Position numbers and translations under genes: made by a program. DNA of 64,000 nucleotides from NCBI RefSeq assembly GCF_003259175.1, contig NZ_QGOK01000006.1, positions 1-64,000 of the forward strand, given 5' to 3'. The notes below the pieces were generated by a model. The model saw nothing but the letters and a program-made list of their open reading frames with translations, searched no databases and was not told where the DNA came from. Positions 30,472-37,626 of this stretch are shown piece after piece. Numbering within the stretch: the stretch's first letter is position 1; each line of letters starts with the position of its first letter. This DNA is from Marinomonas shanghaiensis (GTDB lineage: Bacteria; Pseudomonadota; Gammaproteobacteria; Pseudomonadales; Marinomonadaceae).

Positions 30472-31170
30472 TTATAACCTATAGTTGCTTCTTTCTGTTA
30501 ATATTTCTAGTATTTCTCCTGTTTCTGTATCTATATTGGAGCGACCTAATCTATAAGTTATTTCTATATTTCTTTGCATGTCATTTGAAAACATCAACAC
30601 TAAATCTATATCGCCCTTGGGTATGGTGTCCAAATCAAAATTTAAATTACCAGATGAATTTTCAGGCATTTTATCGTGTTTACTCATTTTTATTATGTCA
30701 CCTTTGGATGCTATGACTACCGTCACCTCATAGCACTCCATACCATCATTAGATATTTTTAAAATTAGTGATGATGATTTTTTTCTGTCTAATGCCCAAG
30801 CTTTTAAACTTATTTTTGGAGTAAATTTTTTTATTTTCTCTAGATTGGTTGTTCTAAAATTGGCGTAGTTTAGTTGACTTTCATTGTTTGCTGCTTTGGC
30901 TAGATCTTTTTGGACTTCAATAGAGTTTCTAAATTCATCGAGTTGGTTTTTGAGCTCTTTATTTTGCATCCAGTAGCCATATGCAAGCCAGAAAAATGCT
31001 AGCGGACTAAACGATCCGGCTAAAAAATCACCTATTTCATTGAGTGGCATTGGGCTATAGCCGTTATAAAGAAATTGGTCTTTAAACAAGAACCAAGACA
31101 CTCCAGCAGTCCAAACTAGTGAAATAGTAAGAAAAATTCTAAACAACCAATCTTTCTTTTTATCGTCCAT
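30472..31170 (-). CDS. Membrane protein of unknown function
   Basis: 232 aa. Two membrane segments near the N-terminus (about residues 11-30 and 48-68), then a helical, probably coiled-coil stretch (NKELKNQLDEFRNSIEVQKDL), then a beta-rich C-terminal domain (SSLILKISNDGMECYEVTVVIAS). The layout resembles small membrane proteins carried by prophages and islands, some with superinfection-exclusion or defence roles. No specific family is recognised. It heads a minus-strand row with the broken integrase and the nuclease gene. AGGAGAA precedes the ATG. Confidence 0.6.
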   Translation of the reverse strand: MDDKKKDWLFRIFLTISLVWTAGVSWFLFKDQFLYNGYSPMPLNEIGDFLAGSFSPLAFFWLAYGYWMQNKELKNQLDEFRNSIEVQKDLAKAANNESQLNYANFRTTNLEKIKKFTPKISLKAWALDRKKSSSLILKISNDGMECYEVTVVIASKGDIIKMSKHDKMPENSSGNLNFDLDTIPKGDIDLVLMFSNDMQRNIEITYRLGRSNIDTETGEILEILTERSNYRL

Positions 31171-31180
31171 GAAATTCTCC

Positions 31181-31360
31181 TCAAATCATCGGATGACCTG
31201 ACCATACATCACGGCCAATTATTTTAAGTTTGCTCAAGTCTTGAACGGGTATGGTCATGTCACGGTAGTTTTTGTTATCTGAGGTGATGGCAACCAATCC
31301 GTCTAACTGTTTTTGCACTCGCTGACGAGCAATTTTGAAAAGTGTAAAGGTTTTCTCTAT
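31181..31360 (-). pseudogene. Fragment of an S24/LexA-type repressor
   Basis: The frame reads FTLFKIARQRVQKQ, then ITSDNKNYRDMTIP, then LKIIGRDVWSGHPM and stop. The SDNxxY and IIGRxVW patterns are the C-terminal end of S24 peptidase-type phage repressors. The HTH and most of the protease domain are missing. It indicates that the element once had a lysogeny-type switch. Confidence 0.6.
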
Positions 31361-31489
31361 GTGAGTCGCTATTTTTGATAGGTAAAAAGGGCGCGGAGTC
31401 TTGTTAAGTTAGCGTGAAGATAGCTTGTTGGGGTTGTGTATAATCGATTGGTCTAGCCTCACGGCAGTCCTTTTGATACTAGATGTGCG

Positions 31490-31657
31490 TTATTTCTGAG
31501 TTTGAGGAGCGTCTTCACCTTGAGTGACGATTTTGTTTTCTTTCCACATAACACTGTATTGACCTAATTTTTGTTTGCGCTCTAACGCGGCTTTTACCGC
31601 TTTTTTTAGAATGTCTTGTGTGGACTGTACCATTGGGTTTTTAGATTGAGTTGTCAT
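31490..31657 (-). CDS. Small hypothetical protein (55 aa)
   Basis: An intact frame from ATG at 31657, with AGAGG six bases upstream. It is basic and helical in the middle (DILKKAVKAALERKQKLGQY). It resembles no protein I know. It is the first gene of the decayed element's minus-strand row; small basic proteins at this position are often regulators, but nothing here proves that. Confidence 0.45.
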   Translation of the reverse strand: MTTQSKNPMVQSTQDILKKAVKAALERKQKLGQYSVMWKENKIVTQGEDAPQTQK

Positions 31658-32005
31658 AATTGGCCTCTATCATTAATTTTCTGAGTACATCTTGTTGGTA
31701 AATAATACGATTTCTTCCATGCTTGTTCGAACAGTAATATCGGTTCTTCGTTCGTGTTCATATAATACTGACATTGATCTACTTGATACGAAAAAAGATC
31801 TAATAAATTTGCTAGGCTTCTTGGGAAACGACGAAGAATATCGTTACATGGAATGTTGTTGATGTACTAAAGCCCAGTAATCGTGTGCTTTAGGCAATAA
31901 AAAACCACCCGAAGGTGGTTTTTTATATGACTCACAAACAGTGTGTCGTTTGTGTGTCGACTTCATTTTAAAAAGTGCAAACCCTTTTAAAATCAAGCCT
32001 TTAAT
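31658..32005. other. Gene-free right end of the decayed element
   Basis: Only short, unsupported frames are present. A terminator lies at 31897-31926. The rest is AT-rich sequence leading into attachment copy 2. Confidence 0.5.
31897..31926. terminator. Bidirectional terminator
   Basis: AAAAAACCACC / GGTGGTTTTTT stem with loop CGAA. It has A- and T-runs on both sides and so works on either strand. Confidence 0.8.
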
Positions 32006-32027
32006 TGGTGGAGGCGGGGGGGGCGAA
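32006..32027. repeat. Attachment-site copy 2 (ssrA 3' end fragment)
   Basis: TGGTGGAGGC, eight Gs, then CGAA, identical to the ssrA end except for one missing T. It separates the decayed element from the filamentous prophage and is the probable attL of the prophage. Confidence 0.82.
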
Positions 32028-32131
32028 TTACTTACCCATGAGTGCCAACGACCTATAATGACTAAAAACAACCCTATCCTATAAGTGTACATGCTTTAAT
32101 ATGGTCAATACTAGCCACTACGGTTCACTTT

Positions 32132-32150
32132 TGTAGTCAAAATGTAGTCA
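32132..32150. repeat. Direct repeat TGTAGTCA, possible integrase arm site
   Basis: TGTAGTCA at 32132-32139 and again at 32143-32150. A similarly built pair (GTAGACA, then TGTGGTCA) lies at the other prophage end, 41838-41855. Both pairs are internal to the attachment cores, as arm-type integrase sites would be. Inference. Confidence 0.4.
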
Positions 32151-32245
32151 TTATTGCAGGAGTAGAAGAATAAAAATAATGAACATACCGAACTTAAGAA
32201 TTAACACATCTGCTTTTAGCCTATCAATAATTCGGTATATATCAA

Positions 32246-33475
32246 TCATAGTAACGTCGTTCTGATCATCATAGTGAGTTCTTTTTGTGTCTTCACCGTT
32301 TGTTCCGATCTAAATAGAGCACCTAAAAATGGGATGTCTTTAAGCAGGGGAACACCTGTCTCAATGGTTCTTTCCTCTTCTGTTACGAGACCACCTAGTA
32401 ACAGTGTTTGACCATTTGAGACTTGAGCAACGGTTGAAATTGAGCGTTTGTTAGTAATGAGGTCGGCCGCCTGAGTCGAGTTTGCAACACTCGAAGACTC
32501 CTGGTCAATATCTAGAACAACTCGGTTAGAAGCTAGCACATGGGGCGTTACAGTTAAACTTACACCAACATCACGACGCTCAATATTTTGGATAGAATTC
32601 CCGCCATCAGTTACTTCGTTAGATATCAAAAATGGTACGTTTTGGCCAACCGAAATATGACCACGCTCTCTATCCATGACTAGAATTTGTGGTGTAGAAA
32701 GTATCTTAGTATGGCTATTTGAGATCAAAGCGGATAAGAGACCACGAAAGTCACCGCCTTGCGAAAGGACTGCATGGCCACCAAGCCCCAATGTTTGGAT
32801 ATTGCCAGTGGTGGTTATCGCATTCTGTATAAATGTGAATCCATTTTTAGATAATGATGTCGAAAGGTTTACTCCTATCTCTTCAGAACTGATCAAGTCG
32901 CTTTCCATGATAATAGCTTCAATTAATACTTGAGGAACACTTGAGTCAATCGCTGATATAAACTTATCCAGTAAATTGATTTGCTCTAAGGAAGCGCTAA
33001 CCAGCAAGGCGTTACTTGCTGATAAGAGGTCAATGGAGTGTTTAGGATTAATTGGCTGGGAGCTATCATTAATGGCAGATGCAGATAAAAGATTTGTGAC
33101 AATGCTGATGGCTTTAGTATCTCTAAGATTGCTAAATTTATAGACCTTAGTTGTCAAAGGCTCCTGTTTTACTGGTAAATTTTTATTGATAACGACAACA
33201 TAAATTCCATTAGATGTTCGAAGAGCGTACCCATTAGCAGAAATAACTCGTTCAAAAAGGTGCATTACATCCTCAGAGTTCAAGTCTTTAATATGAATGG
33301 TTATAGAGCCTTCTACCCCTCTACCCAAAACAATATTTTTACCCGTTTCATCAGAAACCCACTGAATAAACGTTGAAATAGGCGCGTTGCTCATATCAAA
33401 AGATTCTAGAGTGCGAGCCTTCAAAGAAGCTGATGAGAATAGAAAAAACATTGAAATAAGAAAAACTCGAATCAT
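32246..33475 (-). CDS. Filamentous-phage secretin (pIV-like)
   Basis: 409 aa. A signal peptide (about residues 1-20, ending SLKA) is followed by an STN/N0-like domain (DMSNAPISTFIQWVSDETGKNIV), an N1-type domain (LSASNALLVSASLEQINLLDKFI) and the secretin beta-barrel (LSTPQILVMDRERGHISVGQNVPF, VSNGQTLLLGGL, PLLKDIPFLGALFR). It forms the outer-membrane channel for virion extrusion. Secretins of type II secretion are longer; the size and position after zot identify the phage version. It is the last gene of the structural row, separated from zot by a large hairpin. Confidence 0.93.
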   Translation of the reverse strand: MIRVFLISMFFLFSSASLKARTLESFDMSNAPISTFIQWVSDETGKNIVLGRGVEGSITIHIKDLNSEDVMHLFERVISANGYALRTSNGIYVVVINKNLPVKQEPLTTKVYKFSNLRDTKAISIVTNLLSASAINDSSQPINPKHSIDLLSASNALLVSASLEQINLLDKFISAIDSSVPQVLIEAIIMESDLISSEEIGVNLSTSLSKNGFTFIQNAITTTGNIQTLGLGGHAVLSQGGDFRGLLSALISNSHTKILSTPQILVMDRERGHISVGQNVPFLISNEVTDGGNSIQNIERRDVGVSLTVTPHVLASNRVVLDIDQESSSVANSTQAADLITNKRSISTVAQVSNGQTLLLGGLVTEEERTIETGVPLLKDIPFLGALFRSEQTVKTQKELTMMIRTTLL

Positions 33476-33517
33476 TACAGTTACCCTTTAATACTAATAG
33501 TTGGTAGCAATAGATAA

Positions 33518-33576
33518 TTAGTCATGGATGGGCACCCACCCCGCGAGGCGCGGGGGCCCCTCCCATCGATGACTAA
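33518..33576. other. 59-nt hairpin between zot and secretin
   Basis: The outer 15-bp arms (33518-33532 and 33562-33576) pair with a single mismatch. An inner perfect stem CCCCGCG / CGCGGGG (33539-33545 and 33549-33555) has a three-base loop AGG. There is no T-run on the minus strand. On the packaged single strand this would fold into a long stable hairpin. It may be the packaging signal or a transcription barrier. Confidence 0.75.
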
Positions 33577-33584
33577 TATCATTG

Positions 33585-34754
33585 TTAAAATGAAGTTAAA
33601 TCAATGATGGCACTGGGTGAATTTGAGCGATCAGGCTTCTTTCCTCGACAATAAATTAGTCGTTTAAACCCTTGGTAATTGAGCTTTACAAAGCATCGTC
33701 CAAAAACTATCACTTCATAACCTGCTAGATAGAAATCTTCTAAATGTAGAGATAATTCGTACTGAGCCTTATTAATTGCCAGGAAGCTGACTTGCTTTTT
33801 GACATGCAGCAATCCGTTTTCATCGGTGTAGGAATAGTCCATATAACCATCAATAAAAATTTCAAATTTTCCAAAGGGAACTTCTGAATCTTTAAATGAA
33901 GCAATTCGAGGTGAGCTGTCATTTGGATTAGTTTTAAGTGAAACAAGCTCTTTAGCGGGCGCAGTTGAAGAGTTAATACTAGGCGAAGCATTGCTTTCTG
34001 GGTCATCTTTTGTAGAAAAGAGAGTGATCATGTTGCCAGTTAATTTAAACACTCCAATCACTATGAAAATTAAAAAAATCCTTATAGTCCAACTTTGATG
34101 CCATTTCTTTAAGTCTTTAACATTGGCTTCCGTTACACTCGACTGACTCTTGGTATGAGAAGAGTAAAAGTTAAAAAACTTCTTTTCGTAACTGCGTGAA
34201 CCTTGCTCAATTAGGCCAGACCTTTTTCCATCACCATAGTAATAAACATATCGTCGATAATTGCTATCACCTATGGCTCGGTTTTTTCGCAGCTCGATAC
34301 AGATTTCAATGTCTTCCCTCAGGAGCTTATTTATCTTACGGTCACTCTGAGTCATGAATATGAAATCAAATCCATAATGCCGGTGCCCACTAAAGAACTT
34401 GATCTGTTCTCTTGCGAGTTCATCATGGCCTTTACCACGGCCTTGTAATGGGAAAAGTAGATGGCACTCATCCAAGACAAATAAGCAGCCTTGACCCTCG
34501 GCATTTCGCCAGTCTTGATAGGATTTATAATCTTCAGGATTTCCTAAAAAGTGTTCATTAGAGTCAAAATCGAATGGATAAACTTCAATGAGGTCTCTGA
34601 CTTGCTCACCAAGTACAAGCACAAACTGATCGATATTTAAGGGCACATTGGTAACAACCTTACGACCCTGTTTTAAATTTGGCAGTATATGATGAACTAC
34701 GCATTCATAGGACTTGCCAGATCCTGGGCGACCTTTTATTAATGTAATAGCCAT
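33585..34754 (-). CDS. zot: Zot-like assembly ATPase (pI-like)
   Basis: 389 aa. The N-terminal ATPase has Walker A KGRPGSGKSYE near residues 7-17 and Walker B CLFVLDECHLLFP near residue 95. One membrane segment follows (about 225-245, IRIFLIFIVIGVFKLTG), then a periplasmic C-terminal domain. In filamentous phages this protein drives virion assembly at the inner membrane and docks on the secretin. The Zot name comes from Vibrio cholerae CTX phage; a toxin role here is not implied. The gene begins one base after the pVI-like gene stops. Confidence 0.93.
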   Translation of the reverse strand: MAITLIKGRPGSGKSYECVVHHILPNLKQGRKVVTNVPLNIDQFVLVLGEQVRDLIEVYPFDFDSNEHFLGNPEDYKSYQDWRNAEGQGCLFVLDECHLLFPLQGRGKGHDELAREQIKFFSGHRHYGFDFIFMTQSDRKINKLLREDIEICIELRKNRAIGDSNYRRYVYYYGDGKRSGLIEQGSRSYEKKFFNFYSSHTKSQSSVTEANVKDLKKWHQSWTIRIFLIFIVIGVFKLTGNMITLFSTKDDPESNASPSINSSTAPAKELVSLKTNPNDSSPRIASFKDSEVPFGKFEIFIDGYMDYSYTDENGLLHVKKQVSFLAINKAQYELSLHLEDFYLAGYEVIVFGRCFVKLNYQGFKRLIYCRGKKPDRSNSPSAIIDLTSF

Positions 34755-34755
34755 A

Positions 34756-35073
34756 CTACGAACCCAACCTTACAAACGGGATTAATTGAAGGGCAACACG
34801 AACTAAAATTGCACTTACAATAATTGAACTTGCCTCATTCACTCCGACCAGTGACATGATGTTGATCATTTGACTTGGTAAGGCATCAACATAGTTAAGA
34901 ATAGAAAACGAGCTAAAGACACCACCAAGCGTGTCTAACATCGAGACGACTATTTCTAAAAGCTGCTCAAAGATAAAACACAGCAAGTCGATGAACATAT
35001 CCCAAACAGAAAGAAGTATTGAAAGGCAAAATGTAACAAAATCATTCCATCGCTCAGCTAACCAATTCAGCAT
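34756..35073 (-). CDS. Minor coat protein pVI-like (DUF2523 type)
   Basis: 105 aa, very hydrophobic with about three membrane segments (TFCLSILLSVWDMFIDLLCF, then LEIVVSMLDTLGGVF, then IIVSAILVRVALQLIPF). Size, hydrophobicity and the place between the pIII-like gene and zot match pVI of filamentous phages. It lies three bases after the pIII-like stop. Confidence 0.82.
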   Translation of the reverse strand: MLNWLAERWNDFVTFCLSILLSVWDMFIDLLCFIFEQLLEIVVSMLDTLGGVFSSFSILNYVDALPSQMINIMSLVGVNEASSIIVSAILVRVALQLIPFVRLGS

Positions 35074-35076
35074 AAA

Positions 35077-36774
35077 TTACCCTCCAAAAACGATGCGACG
35101 AGAAACAATCAGAGCGCAAAAAATCATCATTGCTTTAATTGCAGACCAAACATAAGAATCGGCACTTAGGCTATAACAGCCAAAATCAATTTGAGCGATA
35201 GAGCCAAAGCACAATTCAAAGGCAGGCTCACTAGCTGAGCCAACATTGAGAGAAAATGAATCAAGCCAATCGAAGATAGGGGTAGATAAAACATTCATTT
35301 TAAATGAAGAAAAAACACCTTTGAGGCCTTCTGGATACCTAACATCCCAAAATGATAATGCTATAGATGAATCTGGAATGACTGTTGTTTGAACTGTTGC
35401 AGTAGAAGCGCCCATGCCATCAAGGATTTGCTGGGTAATCGCGTTGGATTGATCAAGGCGAGATTCAACGCCAGTAAGTTCTAGAATAATTGTGGCACCA
35501 GGGACTTCTACTGTGGTTGAACCTGTAGCAGTTGTAGTACCTGTTCCAGCAGCGGTTCCAGTGCCTGTAGTGGTTCCAGTGCCTGTGGTGGTTCCGGTGC
35601 CTGTGGTGGTTCCGGTGCCTGTGGTGGTTCCGGTGCCTGTGGTGGTTCCGGTGCCTGTGGTGGTTCCGGTGCCTGTGGTGGTTCCAGTGCCTGTGGTGGT
35701 TCCAGTGCCTGTGGTGGTTCCAGTGCCTGTGGTGGTTCCAGTGCCTGTAGTGGTTCCAGTACTTGCTGTATAAGTCGCTGAATTAAGCCCCGTAATACTT
35801 GGGTTAGAGTTAGCTACAGTATTAGAAAGGTAATATGCAGCGTTCCAGCTAGAGGAAGGAACATAAGTACTAGACGTTGAGTCTGTTGTCTGAGCAGTGC
35901 CTGTTGCAATTTTGTGAGCATAATACCAAAGCGAATCTCCCTGGTTAGGAATCAAGGTATCGTTATCTGGCATAGCGGGAACTGGCGCTGTTTCTAAAGC
36001 ATTAACAAGCTCTTGATGAAGTTGATTGCCGTCAGACGCTGTAAGATATTGAATTTGGCTTTCTGAAAGTGATAGTGATGCAAGGTCATTAAAAATAGCC
36101 TGCTCAGCAACAGAATCACTAACTGGTTGCTGTGTAAAAGTTGGAGAAGTATAGCTTGCCTGGCATGTAGAAATATTTGCAGAGCCTGATGAGCATGAAT
36201 AGCGCATGGCACGCTCTTCGTAACGTACGTTTCCAGAGGAAGATATTAGCTGTACTGTCCTAATAGTACTAAGCGAAGGGTCGTTAGCGTATGTTTTTAT
36301 TAAAATAGTTCCACCTTCCGATATGGCCGATGAAAAATAATTCTGTGAAGCCTCTAAAACACTAGCGCCTGAAGAGGAACCAACTTTCCAATAATACCCA
36401 GCAACAGGAGGAATATCGTTTTCAGCATATTCAATGGGGATATCCTGGACTAATACTGAATCACTATAGTAGTAACCGACAGCGGATAATATTGCTGCAG
36501 CAGCTAGGTTACCTGCACTGGCTCTAGAACGAATAAATGAAGCGAACTTAGATTTTGAAATTTTTGATTGAGCAGAGTAATAAGCATCAACAGCATCCAT
36601 GCCCCTGGTAATTGTCTGAAAAATTACCTCCGAGCCTATATAGCGAATAATTTGAGGTGCTGCAAAATCGATTGCATACGCAACGCCTGCAACCACTGGA
36701 ACAACAGCGTAAGCGCGCTGACATGGAGCAATGATAAGTTGAACAGATAAAAGAAATGCAATCAGTTTTTTCAT
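35077..36774 (-). CDS. Adsorption protein pIII-like with Gly-Thr repeat linker
   Basis: 565 aa. A signal peptide (MKKLIAFLLSVQLIIAPCQRAYA) precedes a long extracellular N-terminal region, with paired cysteines near CSSGSANISTC. A linker of eleven six-residue repeats GTGTTT follows, then a C-terminal domain ending in a membrane anchor (about 540-560, WSAIKAMMIFCALIV) and a basic tail (SRRIVFGG). This is the plan of pIII: receptor-binding domains, a flexible glycine-rich linker, and an anchor that caps the virion. The receptor is unknown; in other phages it is usually a pilus and Tol proteins. Confidence 0.85.
   Translation of the reverse strand: MKKLIAFLLSVQLIIAPCQRAYAVVPVVAGVAYAIDFAAPQIIRYIGSEVIFQTITRGMDAVDAYYSAQSKISKSKFASFIRSRASAGNLAAAAILSAVGYYYSDSVLVQDIPIEYAENDIPPVAGYYWKVGSSSGASVLEASQNYFSSAISEGGTILIKTYANDPSLSTIRTVQLISSSGNVRYEERAMRYSCSSGSANISTCQASYTSPTFTQQPVSDSVAEQAIFNDLASLSLSESQIQYLTASDGNQLHQELVNALETAPVPAMPDNDTLIPNQGDSLWYYAHKIATGTAQTTDSTSSTYVPSSSWNAAYYLSNTVANSNPSITGLNSATYTASTGTTTGTGTTTGTGTTTGTGTTTGTGTTTGTGTTTGTGTTTGTGTTTGTGTTTGTGTTTGTGTTTGTGTAAGTGTTTATGSTTVEVPGATIILELTGVESRLDQSNAITQQILDGMGASTATVQTTVIPDSSIALSFWDVRYPEGLKGVFSSFKMNVLSTPIFDWLDSFSLNVGSASEPAFELCFGSIAQIDFGCYSLSADSYVWSAIKAMMIFCALIVSRRIVFGG
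35561..35758. repeat. 18-bp tandem repeat (11 units) in the pIII-like gene
   Basis: Eleven near-identical copies of the plus-strand unit gtgcctgtggtggttccr, with small substitutions (tag for tgg, a for g at the end). Each unit encodes GTGTTT on the minus strand. The near identity at nucleotide level suggests recent expansion by slippage or recombination. Confidence 0.95.
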
Positions 36775-36786
36775 GAAAGTACCCTA

Positions 36787-36810
36787 ATAAAAAGGGGCTT
36801 CTCAGCCCCT
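36787..36810 (-). terminator. Terminator after the coat-protein genes
   Basis: AGGGGCT / AGCCCCT stem, a four-base loop, and a T-run (TTTTTAT) on the minus strand. It separates the small coat genes from the pIII-like gene, in the place of the central terminator of Ff phages. The stop codon of the 31-aa gene lies in the loop. Confidence 0.85.
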
Positions 36811-36897
36811 AAATCCAATGACGCAAGCAATACCACAGAGGCCACCTAGAAACAGAATCATTGAATAAAACTGAAGTAATGCGACTGTGGTTTGCAT
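36802..36897 (-). CDS. Small hydrophobic virion protein (pVII/pIX-like)
   Basis: 31 aa, almost entirely hydrophobic: MQTTVALLQFYSM, then ILFLGGLCGIACVIGF and RG. Length and character match pVII and pIX of filamentous phages, which sit at the virion tip. It starts three bases after the major coat gene and ends in the terminator loop. Confidence 0.68.
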   Translation of the reverse strand: MQTTVALLQFYSMILFLGGLCGIACVIGFRG

Positions 36898-36900
36898 GTC

Positions 36901-37053
36901 TTAGACCTTACCGATTAAACGCTTAACAAAGGTGATGCCTTTTTCACCAAATTTGATGCCAACGGCAACTAAGCCAATTGAAGTTACTGTTGCAACAAGA
37001 GTTGTAGTATCAACAGCGCCCATAAGTTGAGTGATGATATTTGTTTCTTCCAT
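36901..37053 (-). CDS. Major coat protein (pVIII-like)
   Basis: 50 aa with the coat-protein plan: an acidic, polar N-terminus (MEETNIITQLMGAVD), one membrane segment (TLVATVTSIGLVAVGI) and a basic C-terminus (KFGEKGITFVKRLIGKV) that would face the DNA. There is no cleavable signal peptide, as in Pf3. Position directly upstream of the terminator and after the ssDNA-binding protein gene supports the call. Confidence 0.82.
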   Translation of the reverse strand: MEETNIITQLMGAVDTTTLVATVTSIGLVAVGIKFGEKGITFVKRLIGKV

Positions 37054-37063
37054 TTTTAAATCC

Positions 37064-37297
37064 TTACAATTTTCCGATTAAGTTTTTGATCACGCCAACA
37101 ACCCATGCAGATTTGTATGAGAGTAAAACGAGACCGAATGAAAAGAAGAACAAGCTGCCTATATCAGATGGATTAAGCTCAACCTGTGTCTCCTTGTATT
37201 CGTCAATGGTTAGAATGACCATTGACGAGCACCCTGAAAGTGAAGATGACGATTGATATAAAAAGCCTTCAGGTGTCACCTCCACACAATTAGCCAT
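37064..37297 (-). CDS. Small virion-associated membrane protein
   Basis: 77 aa. The N-terminus has VEVTPEGFLYQSSSSLSGCSS, resembling hypothetical proteins found at this position in Vibrio-type inoviruses. A membrane segment follows (SLFFFSFGLVLLSYKSAWVVGVI). The C-terminus IKNLIGKL resembles VKRLIGKV of the major coat protein. It is likely a minor coat protein; the exact equivalent in Ff is unclear. It lies 10 bp before the major coat gene and 5 bp after the ssDNA-binding protein gene. Confidence 0.68.
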   Translation of the reverse strand: MANCVEVTPEGFLYQSSSSLSGCSSMVILTIDEYKETQVELNPSDIGSLFFFSFGLVLLSYKSAWVVGVIKNLIGKL

Positions 37298-37302
37298 AAT
37301 GT

Positions 37303-37584
37303 TTAGCCAGCCTTCTGCATTGGTGCAGCCTTGTTAAACGGCACGAGATCAAGCTGAAAAGGGTTAAGCTCTAAGTTCTTGTAGCGGCCAACCTGAAAGG
37401 TTGACAAAGCAAGGCTGTATTCACCAATAGGCCTGGCTTCAGCAGGGTTACGAATAGGGACCTCAATTTCTTGCGGGAAAGCGCCGCCCATGTCGGCATA
37501 GGCAACTTGGAAGTAACGAGCACCATTTTTTGTATTCCGTGTTTGTGCAGCGTGATGACCTTCAATGATAGATATTTTCAACAT
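37303..37584 (-). CDS. Phage ssDNA-binding protein (gpV-like)
   Basis: 93 aa with the helix-destabilising protein pattern: MLKISIIEGHHAAQTRNTK, GARYFQVAYADMGGAFPQEIEVPI, GEYSLALSTFQVGRYKNLEL. It coats the single-stranded genome before export and switches replication from double-stranded to single-stranded. It follows the Rep gene, as in Ff phages. Confidence 0.82.
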   Translation of the reverse strand: MLKISIIEGHHAAQTRNTKNGARYFQVAYADMGGAFPQEIEVPIRNPAEARPIGEYSLALSTFQVGRYKNLELNPFQLDLVPFNKAAPMQKAG

Positions 37585-37626
37585 AGTTATTTCTCCGTTG
37601 TTTTCGTTTGTGTGTACTGCGTAGAG

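Larger units (their letters stand above)
29146..32005. mobile_element. Decayed ssrA-targeted integrative element
   Basis: About 2.9 kb bounded by copies 1 and 2 of the ssrA 3' end. The minus-strand genes run: small ORF, S24 repressor fragment, membrane protein, broken integrase, PBECR-like nuclease. The integrase is non-functional, so the element cannot excise alone. Whether it is a phage remnant or a satellite cannot be told; no capsid, tail or replication gene is visible. Confidence 0.7.

Noticed and set aside
31680-31800. Possible second small gene upstream of the 55-aa gene
   Set aside because: Three frames are open over short distance and none has a convincing start or family pattern.
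31844-32092. 82-codon minus-strand frame across attachment copy 2
   Set aside because: It is translated from the attachment repeat and a terminator and contains a poly-Pro run from the G-stretch.
33585-34754. Reading Zot as an enterotoxin
   Set aside because: The protein has the assembly ATPase plan and lies in a phage morphogenesis row; toxin activity cannot be inferred from the family name.
35492-35773. Plus-strand 93-codon frame of Val-Pro repeats
   Set aside because: It is the complement of the GTGTTT repeat in the pIII-like gene; it has no independent start signal.
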